Shown here: positions 33,802-40,648 of the stretch, piece by piece
Layout of the letters: the number at the start of each line of letters is the position of its first letter
Numbering within the stretch: the stretch's first letter is position 1
DNA from: a virus
Length of the DNA: 43,870 nucleotides
Virus record (IMG/VR): IMGVR_UViG_3300042876_001067
Coordinates: 1-43,870 of that record
Reading direction: 5' to 3' (one strand)
Translations under genes and position numbers: made by a program
The notes under the pieces: model-generated
Databases searched by the model: none
The model's input: only the letters and a program-made list of their open reading frames with translations
What the model was told of the DNA's origin: nothing

Positions 33802-34490
33802 TTTAAAAGTCTTTTAAGATTAGTTTTTTGTTTGACTTTTGTAAATTTTTCCAATTCTTCAATGAGACGAAGAATTTTTTCTTTCCCTGGTTCAGGAAGA
33901 TGATTATTTCCTGAATCGGCTCCAATATTTACTTGTAAAGGTTTACACATCCAAATAAAATCAACCACCGGTGCTAAATCAAAATCCATTATTGGTTCCA
34001 TTGTTATATAAGTTTCGATAACATCACTTATTTCATACATTGCTTTTACTCTGTCTTCTGGCTTAGGAGCGTTTTTCATTATTTCAGGATAATGCCTGTT
34101 TGTCTCTATTGTAGTGCATAAAACAGATTTATCTGAAATTACACAAGCATCTATATAGTCCCAAAATCTAAATGGATTTTTGGTCTGGAATAGATATTTA
34201 TTTTCGAACATTTCGCAACGTTTTAATATCTTCCGGATCCATTCATCAGGAATATCTTCCGCAAATAGGTCATTTTGGGCCACAACAAAAATAAAATTAT
34301 TTTTACCCAGGCTTACCTTTAATTCTTCTTCCATTAAACAAGGTGGTCCCGAATATTTTTTTATCAGATGTTCATAAAAAAACTTATTTGTACTGCAATA
34401 CGTACAAGCATGAGTACAGTTGCCTCCTAATGGATTCCAGGTATGTGTGACAAAATCGTACATATTACCTTTTTGTTTATTTAGTGGCAT
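33798..34490 (-). CDS. Radical-SAM-like protein, Gp37/Gp68 (DUF5131) family
   Basis: A protein of 230 residues. TWNPLGGNCTHACTYCSTNK holds a Cx3Cx2C cluster (C25, C29, C32) that binds the 4Fe-4S cluster of radical SAM enzymes. FIFVVAQNDLFAEDIP, FQTKNPFRFWD, LCTTIETNRHYPE and TMEPIMDFDL are typical of the phage Gp37/Gp68 family. Its reaction is not known to me; the family is common in phage genomes, often beside nucleic-acid enzymes. It is coupled to a 30-residue hydrophobic peptide and followed by ASCH and methyltransferase-like genes. Confidence 0.85.
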   Translation of the reverse strand: MPLNKQKGNMYDFVTHTWNPLGGNCTHACTYCSTNKFFYEHLIKKYSGPPCLMEEELKVSLGKNNFIFVVAQNDLFAEDIPDEWIRKILKRCEMFENKYLFQTKNPFRFWDYIDACVISDKSVLCTTIETNRHYPEIMKNAPKPEDRVKAMYEISDVIETYITMEPIMDFDLAPVVDFIWMCKPLQVNIGADSGNNHLPEPGKEKILRLIEELEKFTKVKQKTNLKRLLK

Positions 34491-34491
34491 A

Positions 34492-34782
34492 TTACTTAAT
34501 TTTTAATTTTGCTTCTTTATATGTTTTTGTCATTATAATTGGTGGTGTTTTGCAAATTGATTTTAATGTCCATTTCAGCCAATTTATTTGCTGATCTTTT
34601 TCATTATTTGCTTTATTTAGAATATCTACTTTGATTTGTAAATTTTCTGCAGTTCTTTTTATTTGCAAATTATCAACCCAAAGCAATATATATAACAATA
34701 AATTTATAGTTAAAACAACAAGCCAAATAAGCTTTTCTGTTTGAGAAATATCCTCTTTTTCAGGTAAATTTATATCTTTCAT
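34492..34782 (-). CDS. Membrane-anchored coiled-coil protein
   Basis: A protein of 96 residues from the ATG at 34782 (MKDINLPEKEDISQTEKL), which gives a short overlap with the upstream gene; the ATG at 34818 would make a longer overlap. It has one membrane segment (about 16-34: KLIWLVVLTINLLLYILLW) followed by a coiled coil (LQIKVDILNKANNEKDQQIN). The layout resembles Rz/spanin-like or small signalling membrane proteins. Its gene lies next to the DGR but is probably unrelated to it. Confidence 0.5.
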   Translation of the reverse strand: MKDINLPEKEDISQTEKLIWLVVLTINLLLYILLWVDNLQIKRTAENLQIKVDILNKANNEKDQQINWLKWTLKSICKTPPIIMTKTYKEAKLKIK

Positions 34783-35065
34783 TATCTTCAATAATAATAG
34801 TTGTAAAAGGAAATCCAATTTCAGGTACCTGTTTTATTTGTTCAATTAAACAGTTAGATCCTGTAAAAATTATATGTTTTTTGTTTTCATATGAAATTTG
34901 TAAATGCAAGCATTTACCGCTACCCTTTTCTTTAAAAACCTTTGAATCTTCAATTTTAAAATCATGAACCACAATTTTACGATTTAGTATTTTAGACATT
35001 TTAATTTTTTCACCTTCAAACCCTTTTGTATTTGTTTTTATATCGAATTGGTTAAAACTGTTCAT
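34760..35065 (-). CDS. Small protein coupled to the DGR reverse transcriptase
   Basis: A protein of 101 residues whose ATG (35065) overlaps the RT stop as ATGA, so it is probably translated with RT. An internal Met at position 23 (MSKILNRK) is an alternative start. KGSGKCLHLQISYENKKHII and FTGSNCLIEQIKQVP resemble a small beta protein seen in many Bacteroidota phages. It is not like Avd (a basic helical bundle). It may be a general phage protein merely following the RT, or an accessory for this DGR; the sequence does not decide. Confidence 0.6.
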   Translation of the reverse strand: MNSFNQFDIKTNTKGFEGEKIKMSKILNRKIVVHDFKIEDSKVFKEKGSGKCLHLQISYENKKHIIFTGSNCLIEQIKQVPEIGFPFTTIIIEDNERYKFT

Positions 35066-36009
35066 AATAATTTTTTTAATAAGTGTTTAGAATTGCAATG
35101 CGATGCCCAACCATAATAAGATGCTATAGATTTGGCATTTTTGTTTTTATGGATCATCCTAGCAAAATTTTGTTTAATACTTTTGCGTAGCAAGGTATGG
35201 GTATGGTAGAAAACATATCCGACAAAATCAATTCCACGGGCTTCTACAGGAAAAACCTGGTAATTATCTTTAACTGTAATTTTCAATTTTTCCTGAAGAT
35301 ATGTCCTGATTTCAGCAAATAATTGATGTAAATATGCTTTATTGTCAGCTAATATTACCATATCATCAGCATAACGAAAATAGTATTTAACGAGTTTTGT
35401 TTCTTTGATCCAGTGATCGAAATAGGTTAAATAGAAATTAGCAAAATATTGACTTAAATAATTACCGATTGGAAGCCCTTCGGTACTGTCAATTATTTCA
35501 TCTAATAACCAAAGCAAATCATTGTCCTTTATTTTTCTGCGAAGCAATTGTTTTAAAATTTGATGATCCACATTCGGATAAAACTTTTTTATATCTAACT
35601 TTAAACAATACCTGGTATAATTTATATCGGTCAAAGCTTTTTTAACTGCCTTTTCAGCTGCATGAATACCACGTTTTTTGATGCAACTATATGTATCTGC
35701 AGTAAATGTTGAAACAAAAACAGTTTCTAAAATATTCATTACTGCATGGTGTGTAATGCGATCAGGGAAATATGGAAGTCTGAATATAAGCCGTTCTTTT
35801 GGTTCATAAATTGGGAAAGTAGTATATTCTGACGTTTTATAAGTTTTATTTTTAAGCATTAAATGCAAATCTTGTATATTCTTTTCGCGGTTCTTATCAT
35901 GAACCATTACACCAGGTTGTTTTAATTTTCCTTTTCGGGCAATAGAATCTGCTAATTGAAGATTTTCAATGCTGCAAATTCTTTCATATAAATTGTTTTT
36001 TCTTTTCAT
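35062..36009 (-). CDS. DGR reverse transcriptase
   Basis: A protein of 315 residues. LDIKKFYPNVDH (about 138-149) is RT motif A with catalytic D139. LPIGNYLSQYFANFYL (about 179-194) is the DGR-type IGNxxSQ signature, where other RTs have QGxxxSP. YADD (213-216) is motif C. The C-terminus (GWASHCNS) fits the thumb. The enzyme would copy the adjacent template RNA into cDNA with errors at adenines, and this cDNA replaces variable repeats. It lies about 100 bases after the template repeat and after the two nearby targets, the classic DGR order. There is no clear Avd nearby. Confidence 0.95.
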   Translation of the reverse strand: MKRKNNLYERICSIENLQLADSIARKGKLKQPGVMVHDKNREKNIQDLHLMLKNKTYKTSEYTTFPIYEPKERLIFRLPYFPDRITHHAVMNILETVFVSTFTADTYSCIKKRGIHAAEKAVKKALTDINYTRYCLKLDIKKFYPNVDHQILKQLLRRKIKDNDLLWLLDEIIDSTEGLPIGNYLSQYFANFYLTYFDHWIKETKLVKYYFRYADDMVILADNKAYLHQLFAEIRTYLQEKLKITVKDNYQVFPVEARGIDFVGYVFYHTHTLLRKSIKQNFARMIHKNKNAKSIASYYGWASHCNSKHLLKKLL

Positions 36010-36109
36010 TCCTTTGCTTTCTAAAGATCGCTTTCTCCGTAGATACTAACGCTCTTTTTTATTATTTTTATTTTTTGCCTTGTTGGCATGGTTTATGCTT
36101 CATATGTTC

Positions 36110-36190
36110 GCATAGGTGCGAACTGCAATTCGTATTCGTGTTCGTGTAATTGTAATTCGAATTATCGAACCTGAACCTGGACGACAAAAC
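36110..36190 (-). repeat. DGR template repeat (TR)
   Basis: Eighty-one bases in a non-coding gap between the 36224 gene and the RT gene. The coding strand would read V-L-S-S-R-F-R-F-D-N-S-N and so on, with many AAY and ACG codons, the usual make-up of a TR. Compared with the three variable repeats over 80 positions, all differences are at the 23 adenines of this strand; each of these adenines is changed in at least one VR and none of the other positions varies (VR2 homology ends after 78). TTCGCA (36107-36112) and TGCGAA (36117-36122) form a small hairpin at its 3' end. Confidence 0.95.
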
Positions 36191-36223
36191 TGGCAGTTCT
36201 AAAAGCATACAACCCATTTTTTT

Positions 36224-36634
36224 TTATTCTGAATAAAGTAAATATTCCTGGTATTCCTTTTCAAATTGTTTTGCTATATACAACGCCTTTTCTGAAGTAT
36301 CTGTGCAAAGGCGCGAACCGCAAAGCGCATTCGAGTGCGCGTAAGTGAAATACGAATCAGCGAACCCGAACCCGGACGACAAAACCCTATACCATGGAAA
36401 ATATTTATATTGGTTCCAATCGCTCCAATCTGGTTTCCAACCATTATTTATTGCTTTATAAATGATCATTAATTTATAACCTGCAATAATTGGCTTTTTA
36501 AATTCATCATTTGGAACTTCAGGAAGTTCTTCAGGATCTAATCCTAATTTTTTGCAAGCATCTGCAAAACTCTTGATTGTTTTATAATCAAAAGGTGAGT
36601 TGCTTTTAACTGGTTTTGTTGTTTTTTTTGCCAT
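36224..36634 (-). CDS. DGR variable protein 1
   Basis: A protein of 136 residues. An N-terminal helical part (FDYKTIKSFADACKKLGLDP, about 15-34) is shared with the other two targets. NGWKPDWSDWNQYKYFPWYR leads into the variable segment (residues 84-110), SSGFGF...CGSRLC, whose flanking G-F-G-F and G-S-R-L motifs resemble C-type-lectin/FGE-type folds. The short C-terminus (ALYIAKQFEKEYQEYLL) is a helix shared by the family. No signal peptide. The type is common in Bacteroidota phages, but no binding target is known to me. VR1 spans 36305-36385. Confidence 0.9.
   Translation of the reverse strand: MAKKTTKPVKSNSPFDYKTIKSFADACKKLGLDPEELPEVPNDEFKKPIIAGYKLMIIYKAINNGWKPDWSDWNQYKYFPWYRVLSSGFGFADSYFTYAHSNALCGSRLCTDTSEKALYIAKQFEKEYQEYLLYSE
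36305..36385 (-). repeat. DGR variable repeat 1 (VR1)
   Basis: Aligns to the template without gaps over 80 positions; 16 of 23 template adenines are substituted and no other base. CGCCTTT (36284-36290) can pair with AAAGGCG (36307-36313), an inverted repeat spanning the 3' end of the VR. Confidence 0.95.
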
Positions 36635-36637
36635 AAT

Positions 36638-37093
36638 TTACTTTATAAATTGTTTATACAGATCTAAAAATTGTTGCGCTGCATAATTTGATTTTTCTTT
36701 GCTTTCGAAGCAAAGGCGCGAACCGCAATCCGCAAACGTGAACGCGCAAGAGTAACACGAATCATCGAACCCGAACCCGGACGACAAATCAAACCATGGA
36801 TACCATTTTTGTTGATTAGAGTCATTCCAATCTGGTTTCCATCCTTGATTTATTGCTTCAATAATTATCTTTAATTTTTTGTAAGCAATTTCATCTGAAG
36901 AATCGCATTTGTTTATTTCTGCATATGGATCCTTATTCAATGCTTCACATGCATCTTCAAAAGTTTTAATGCTTTCAAAAGATATTTTATTGACAAGATC
37001 TTTGCCAAATTCTTTACTTAAAAGTTCTTGGAACCAATCAGGTGATTCAGGATAAACTTTTTTTGCTGTTTTTAAATCAATGTTTAATGACAT
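36638..37093 (-). CDS. DGR variable protein 2
   Basis: A protein of 151 residues. Its N-terminus is longer than in the paralogues (about 1-36, ending SKEFGKDLVNK). It then shares the helical module (SIKTFEDACEALNKDP), NQGWKPDWNDSNQQKWYPWF and the variable C-terminal segment SSGFGF...CGSRLCF (variable residues about 103-128), followed by EKSNYAAQQFLDLYKQF. It is three bases upstream of variable protein 1, probably co-transcribed with it, the template and the RT. VR2 spans 36710-36788. Confidence 0.9.
   Translation of the reverse strand: MSLNIDLKTAKKVYPESPDWFQELLSKEFGKDLVNKISFESIKTFEDACEALNKDPYAEINKCDSSDEIAYKKLKIIIEAINQGWKPDWNDSNQQKWYPWFDLSSGFGFDDSCYSCAFTFADCGSRLCFESKEKSNYAAQQFLDLYKQFIK
36697..36715. 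repeat. Hairpin at 3' end of VR2
   Basis: CTTTGCTT (36697-36704) and AAGCAAAG (36708-36715) form a perfect 8-bp stem with a three-base loop, overlapping the VR end. A similar but shorter stem (TGCTT/AAGCA) lies at VR3. In the Bordetella phage DGR a hairpin next to the VR is needed for target recognition, so a similar function is plausible. Confidence 0.6.
36710..36788 (-). repeat. DGR variable repeat 2 (VR2)
   Basis: Aligns to the template over 78 positions; 18 template adenines are substituted and no other base. Homology to the template stops after position 78, two bases earlier than in the other copies. Confidence 0.95.
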
Positions 37094-37114
37094 AATTTTT
37101 AAATTTTTATTTTA

Positions 37115-37504
37115 TTAAGGATTATAGAATTTTCTTTCTAATTGACCCGATTCGCCTATGAAATATTCGTTTGTATAATCTTGTTTTATCTCACCATCAA
37201 TCCATTTTTTTATTAGTGAATATGGAGAAGGAAAATAATTATCAAATAATAGCATTTCTCTGGTATTGTTTTTAATATGGGATGCTTTATAAATTAAGGC
37301 TTCCATTTCGTTTTTGAATTTATTTTTTGATAATGAATTTAGTTCCTTTAAAGTGATGTCGCCCCTGTATGTGAATTTTGGATTTTTCCCATATTTTTCA
37401 TTCGGATAAAACAAAACTCTCAATGTGAAATGGGAAACTTTTTGTCCTTTTTGTGTTTTGGTTTTTATTTTTGTTGGTTTATATTTTACAGGTAAATCGC
37501 TCAT
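37115..37504 (-). CDS. Unknown protein upstream of the DGR targets
   Basis: A protein of 129 residues: N-terminal basic (KYKPTKIKTKTQKGQKVSHF), then beta/alpha (HFTLRVLFYPNEKYGKNP) and a C-terminal Tyr-rich stretch. No membrane segment. It precedes variable protein 2 by 21 bases and could share its transcript. No family recognised. Confidence 0.5.
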   Translation of the reverse strand: MSDLPVKYKPTKIKTKTQKGQKVSHFTLRVLFYPNEKYGKNPKFTYRGDITLKELNSLSKNKFKNEMEALIYKASHIKNNTREMLLFDNYFPSPYSLIKKWIDGEIKQDYTNEYFIGESGQLERKFYNP

Positions 37505-37550
37505 ATCTAAGTGTTTTTCTTTAATTTTTGTCGCATAAATTCTAAGAAAA

Positions 37551-37604
37551 CTAACAAGCTAACAAGCTAAAAATAACTAACAAGCTAACAAGCTAACAAG
37601 CTAA
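37551..37604. repeat. Array of 8-bp direct repeats, candidate iterons (replication origin)
   Basis: CTAACAAG occurs exactly five times: 37551-37558, 37559-37566, 37577-37584, 37585-37592 and 37593-37600, each block followed by a partial CTAA, with a 10-bp interruption between copies two and three. It lies in a 167-base gap without genes, just downstream of a winged-helix protein and a DnaA-domain protein, where a phage origin is expected. A palindrome TTTCTTTAAGAAA (37608-37620) follows. The repeat could instead be a regulatory site for the DGR operon. Confidence 0.6.
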
Positions 37605-37671
37605 GAATTTCTTTAAGAAACTATCTTCATATTATGCTAATAACAAAAATTTGCAGTTGTATCATAAAAAA

Positions 37672-38463
37672 TTAAATAATTTCAACCAAATCGGGCATTA
37701 TTGCAAATGTTAGCTTTTGTGGTCGCGAATAGTAAACACATCCAATCGTTGTTTTTCTTACTCTTGGCTCTGATTTAAATCTTCTGTGTTCAAATTGCAG
37801 CAAACCCACTTTAGCTAATTTTCTTTTTGTATAGGTGCCGGAAGAAGAACTTCTGCGATTGTTAAAAATCTCGGCAATTCTATACGTGTTCATATTATCA
37901 TCACTGTTGTATGCATTTAGCATTTCTATTTCATCCTTCGTATATAATTCAGGATTAGTAAAAGCTTTTATAACACAACTTAAAACGGCTCTCCTTGAGA
38001 AAATATCGGATCCTGTTATATTACAAAGCGCTTCTCTTAATTCTGGATTTTTATTTACCTTTATTTTATATGCTGCCTGCATTCTTTTCTTTGCCTCTAA
38101 AATGGCTTTAGCCTCCAGCACCAGTTCGAGCTGAACAATTTTTTCGTATTTAACATAGTAATAATATTTTTTAACATTGAATTTTTCACATATATCATCC
38201 CAGGAAGCCAATAAAATACCACCTGGTGTTTTTTTAGCTAGTTTATTTGATTTTAATAATGCCAACCTGGTCCAAAATGTTCTTTCTGAAATTTGGCATT
38301 GTTCTGCAATTGTTTTAATGTTTTTCGAGATATTTAATACAACACCATTATCATAATGATGTTTTAAATAAAAGAAAGTTTCAAAAGCCTTTTTCAAAGT
38401 TTTGTCGCTTGCTATTTGCGTAGGAATATTTTTTAATATTTTAATCTTTGCGGACATAACCAT
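37672..38463 (-). CDS. Winged-helix protein, replication-initiator candidate
   Basis: A protein of 263 residues. ISKNIKTIAEQCQISERTFW (about 45-64) is a wHTH recognition region as in phage replication organisers. A Lys/Ala-rich helical middle (about 125-150) and a basic C-terminal part follow. It stands between the DnaA-domain gene and the iteron-like array, so binding to those repeats is a natural guess. Start: the ATG at 38463 overlaps the previous gene; MSAKIKI at 38457 is also possible. Confidence 0.6.
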   Translation of the reverse strand: MVMSAKIKILKNIPTQIASDKTLKKAFETFFYLKHHYDNGVVLNISKNIKTIAEQCQISERTFWTRLALLKSNKLAKKTPGGILLASWDDICEKFNVKKYYYYVKYEKIVQLELVLEAKAILEAKKRMQAAYKIKVNKNPELREALCNITGSDIFSRRAVLSCVIKAFTNPELYTKDEIEMLNAYNSDDNMNTYRIAEIFNNRRSSSSGTYTKRKLAKVGLLQFEHRRFKSEPRVRKTTIGCVYYSRPQKLTFAIMPDLVEII

Positions 38464-38788
38464 ATTTTAAAATTTCCTTTTCAATTTGCTGAAAATGCCA
38501 TTTGTATTCAGGGTTTGAAAGATCGTCTTCTACCTTTTCAATAGAATGCAAAACTGTGGAATGATTATTGATACCTGGCGAAAAAAGATAGGCAATATCC
38601 TGAAGTGACATTTTACTACATTTATTAATAAAAAATATTGCCAATTGCCTGGCTTCCCTGATTTCTTTTTTCCTGGATCTGATTTTTAGATTTTCAGGTG
38701 GTATTCTTTTATATTCGGCAATAATTTCTTGTATTTCCTTTCTACATCCGGGAAATGAATATGGATTATTATTTAACATTTTTTTCAT
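38441..38788 (-). CDS. DnaA domain IV (DNA-binding) protein
   Basis: A protein of 115 residues. REARQLAIFFINKCSKMSLQ, DIAYLFSPGINNHSTVLHS and IEKVEDDL match the DnaA C-terminal DNA-binding domain including the signature SLxxIAxxF...HSTVLH (about 61-82). Only this domain is present, without AAA+ or helicase-loading parts, so it may recognise a DnaA-like box or act as a regulator of host DnaA. It overlaps both neighbours. Confidence 0.8.
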   Translation of the reverse strand: MKKMLNNNPYSFPGCRKEIQEIIAEYKRIPPENLKIRSRKKEIREARQLAIFFINKCSKMSLQDIAYLFSPGINNHSTVLHSIEKVEDDLSNPEYKWHFQQIEKEILKYGYVRKD

Positions 38789-39008
38789 CTTTTAAATAAT
38801 ACTCTTTAACTCTGGCAATTTTGCCATTCGCTTTTCTCACATTAATCCAATCACCGTCTATATGCAAATGGTAAATGTCTTTTAAATCCTTAATTCTCCT
38901 TGGAAGATGTCCAATACCAAATAAAATAGAAGCAAGAAAAAGAGTAACCCTGCCTCCTTTTTCCAGGTATTGGCGTAATGCTTTATTTTGTGCTAATACT
39001 TCTTTCAT
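38769..39008 (-). CDS. Small winged-helix-like protein
   Basis: A protein of 79 residues. LFLASILFGIGHLPRRIKDL followed by a beta wing (YHLHIDGDWINVRKANG) looks like the small helix-turn-helix proteins of Bacteroidota phages in which xxLAxRIxDLRxxG is typical. It overlaps the DnaA-domain gene by 20 bases and the next upstream by four (ATGA), so it belongs to the replication block. Confidence 0.55.
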   Translation of the reverse strand: MKEVLAQNKALRQYLEKGGRVTLFLASILFGIGHLPRRIKDLKDIYHLHIDGDWINVRKANGKIARVKEYYLKDEKNVK

Positions 39009-39265
39009 TCGGTTTCTCCCTTCAAATATTTATTTAAAGAATTGTAATGAATTTTACCATTATTTGTTGTTTTCAACTTTTTGGTTAATATCAATTCTTT
39101 TAATCTCGGATCGCCAATCCTTAATATTTTTTTAGCTGCTGCTTGTGAAAGTAATTTATCTTCAATTTGTTCTGATTTAAATTTTTCAATAGCTATTTGA
39201 GCAACTTTAACAGCAAATGCCTCTAGGTCGCCCCATTTTAATTCAACTATTGTTTTTGTATCCAT
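39005..39265 (-). CDS. Excisionase-like HTH protein
   Basis: A protein of 86 residues. LLSQAAAKKILRIGDPRLKE followed by LTKKLKTTNNGKIHYNSLNK fits small MerR/excisionase-type HTH proteins. It shares an ATGA with the next gene. It may control transcription or recombination. No integrase is visible in the window. Confidence 0.55.
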   Translation of the reverse strand: MDTKTIVELKWGDLEAFAVKVAQIAIEKFKSEQIEDKLLSQAAAKKILRIGDPRLKELILTKKLKTTNNGKIHYNSLNKYLKGETE

Positions 39266-39277
39266 AAAATAAAGTTT

Positions 39278-39457
39278 TTAAAATAAAAAAAGCAATGACA
39301 AAATAATCCCAATAAAAAGATTGATAATCATTAGCCAATCCCTTGTATTTAATTTTTTTATGGGCTTAATTGGACTCATTCTAAATAATTCCATCAGAAT
39401 ACTTATTATGATAAATATTGCTAAGATTAATTGAATAATATAAAGTGCTAGTTTCAT
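39278..39457 (-). CDS. Small membrane protein with two spans, 59 aa
   Basis: ATG at 39457, TAA at 39278. Two hydrophobic segments, about 3-22 and 40-58, flank a basic loop (RMSPIKPIKKLNTRDW). A two-span protein of this size could be a holin, antiholin or superinfection factor. It fits neatly between two genes. Confidence 0.55.
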   Translation of the reverse strand: MKLALYIIQLILAIFIIISILMELFRMSPIKPIKKLNTRDWLMIINLFIGIILSLLFLF

Positions 39458-39464
39458 AATTATT

Positions 39465-39917
39465 TTATTGAAAAATTAGTTCATAGTTTAACTTTGAGGC
39501 ATTGTAATGTTCCATAATTGCTCCGTTCGATTCAGTATAATCTTTCAGAAAATAAACTGCAGTGCATTCAGGCCTAAGCATTTTAGAAAGAAGAAATCGC
39601 ATACATATTTTCCATTCAGGAATAATATCAATACCATATTCCTTTATTATCTCTTCCACCGGATTAATTATTTTAGCAAATGGAAATAATTCTTTCAGAT
39701 ATTTTTCTGCCGTTTTAAATTTGGCCCTGCAATTTTCCATTTCTTCACCTGTTACTTTACCTGAAATATAGATGTATTCATCTTCATGTTTTTTGTCTAA
39801 AATAACCTGTTGTTTTAACTTTTTGCTCAACTCCGTTAAATTTTTAGACATTTCGGAAGTAACTTTGTTTGGAACAATTGTTCTCTTTTTCTTATATATT
39901 GCTTGTTTTTCGCTCAT
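39465..39917 (-). CDS. DUF4406 protein (nucleoside 2-deoxyribosyltransferase-like)
   Basis: A protein of 150 residues. YIYISGKVTGEEMENCRAKF, INPVEEIIKEYGIDIIPEWK and VYFLKDYTESNGAIMEHYNA reproduce the DUF4406 pattern: an SGxVTG start, an INP motif and SxGAxxE with the catalytic-like Glu. The family resembles nucleoside 2-deoxyribosyltransferases, so a role in nucleotide salvage or modification is possible. It shares one base with the small gene upstream. Confidence 0.8.
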   Translation of the reverse strand: MSEKQAIYKKKRTIVPNKVTSEMSKNLTELSKKLKQQVILDKKHEDEYIYISGKVTGEEMENCRAKFKTAEKYLKELFPFAKIINPVEEIIKEYGIDIIPEWKICMRFLLSKMLRPECTAVYFLKDYTESNGAIMEHYNASKLNYELIFQ

Positions 39918-40075
39918 TAGTTTTGCATATATTTAATGTGATTACTAATTAATTTAAAATCTTTTGCTTTGTTACAATTTAACCCTTTTAGTCTTGCAAT
40001 TATGAGTATCATTGGCACGATATCGTTATATTTCATAACTCCAAAGGGAGAAAATGGCCTTTCTTGCTTATACAT
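39917..40075 (-). CDS. Small protein, 52 aa
   Basis: ATG at 40075, overlapping the upstream gene's stop by eight bases; TAA at 39919-39917 overlaps the DUF4406 start by one base (TAATG). The protein is mixed helical, beginning MYKQERPFSPFGVMKYNDIV and ending ISNHIKYMQN. The tight overlaps on both sides support a real gene. Unknown function. Confidence 0.55.
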   Translation of the reverse strand: MYKQERPFSPFGVMKYNDIVPMILIIARLKGLNCNKAKDFKLISNHIKYMQN

Positions 40076-40322
40076 TAGTTAAGAAATTAAAAAAATAAAC
40101 TATATTTATATTAAAAAGAAAGTAACCAATTAAAAAACCCAACGCTATAAGCATAATTATATAGTATTTAGCAATTTTTTTTCGTTCTTTTCTCCAAATA
40201 AGTGCTTTTGCAGCTTCAAATTTGGCTTCATTTGTTGTAGCATATCCATAATCTTCTTTAATGTCTTCAAAGAACTTCTCAATGTTTTCTTTTCTGTAGG
40301 TTTGTATAGGTACGTTTGCCAT
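40068..40322 (-). CDS. Small membrane protein
   Basis: A protein of 84 residues: a charged soluble N-terminus (about 1-50, with NIEKFFEDIKEDYGYATTNE) and a membrane segment near 53-72 (YIIMLIALGFLIGYFLFNI). It is two bases from the upstream coiled-coil gene. Role unknown. Confidence 0.5.
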   Translation of the reverse strand: MANVPIQTYRKENIEKFFEDIKEDYGYATTNEAKFEAAKALIWRKERKKIAKYYIIMLIALGFLIGYFLFNINIVYFFNFLTNV

Positions 40323-40324
40323 AA

Positions 40325-40615
40325 TTATATTTTGTTTTTATTATCTTCAATTTGTTTCAAAGAAAGATCTAATTCAGCATCACGATCTTTTAAGGTTCCG
40401 GCAATTGCCTTTATTTCATCAACCTTTAGGGTTTCTTTTGCTTTTGCCGGCAAAGATTTTAAAAATTCAACCTGGGTTTTTGCTGTATCTATCACAGTAT
40501 TTAATAACCCCCGAACTTCTTGTGCAACTTTTACATCAATTTTTCCTTCTTTGAGTTTTTTTATTGTGTCGAAAGCTTCGTTTCGAACATCAGTGAGTGT
40601 TATACCTGAATTCAT
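40325..40615 (-). CDS. Helical phage protein
   Basis: A protein of 96 residues, Lys/Glu/Asp-rich coiled coil. LTDVRNEAFDTIKKLKEGKI followed by VAQEVRGLLNTVIDTAKTQ resembles small proteins found in many prophages next to early genes. Function unknown. Confidence 0.5.
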   Translation of the reverse strand: MNSGITLTDVRNEAFDTIKKLKEGKIDVKVAQEVRGLLNTVIDTAKTQVEFLKSLPAKAKETLKVDEIKAIAGTLKDRDAELDLSLKQIEDNKNKI

Positions 40616-40648
40616 ATGTTTTTATTTATTTGTCTTGTTAATGCTGAT

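Noticed and set aside
37551-37604. CRISPR array
   Set aside because: Repeat units are 8 bp and contiguous with no spacers; this fits iterons, not CRISPR.
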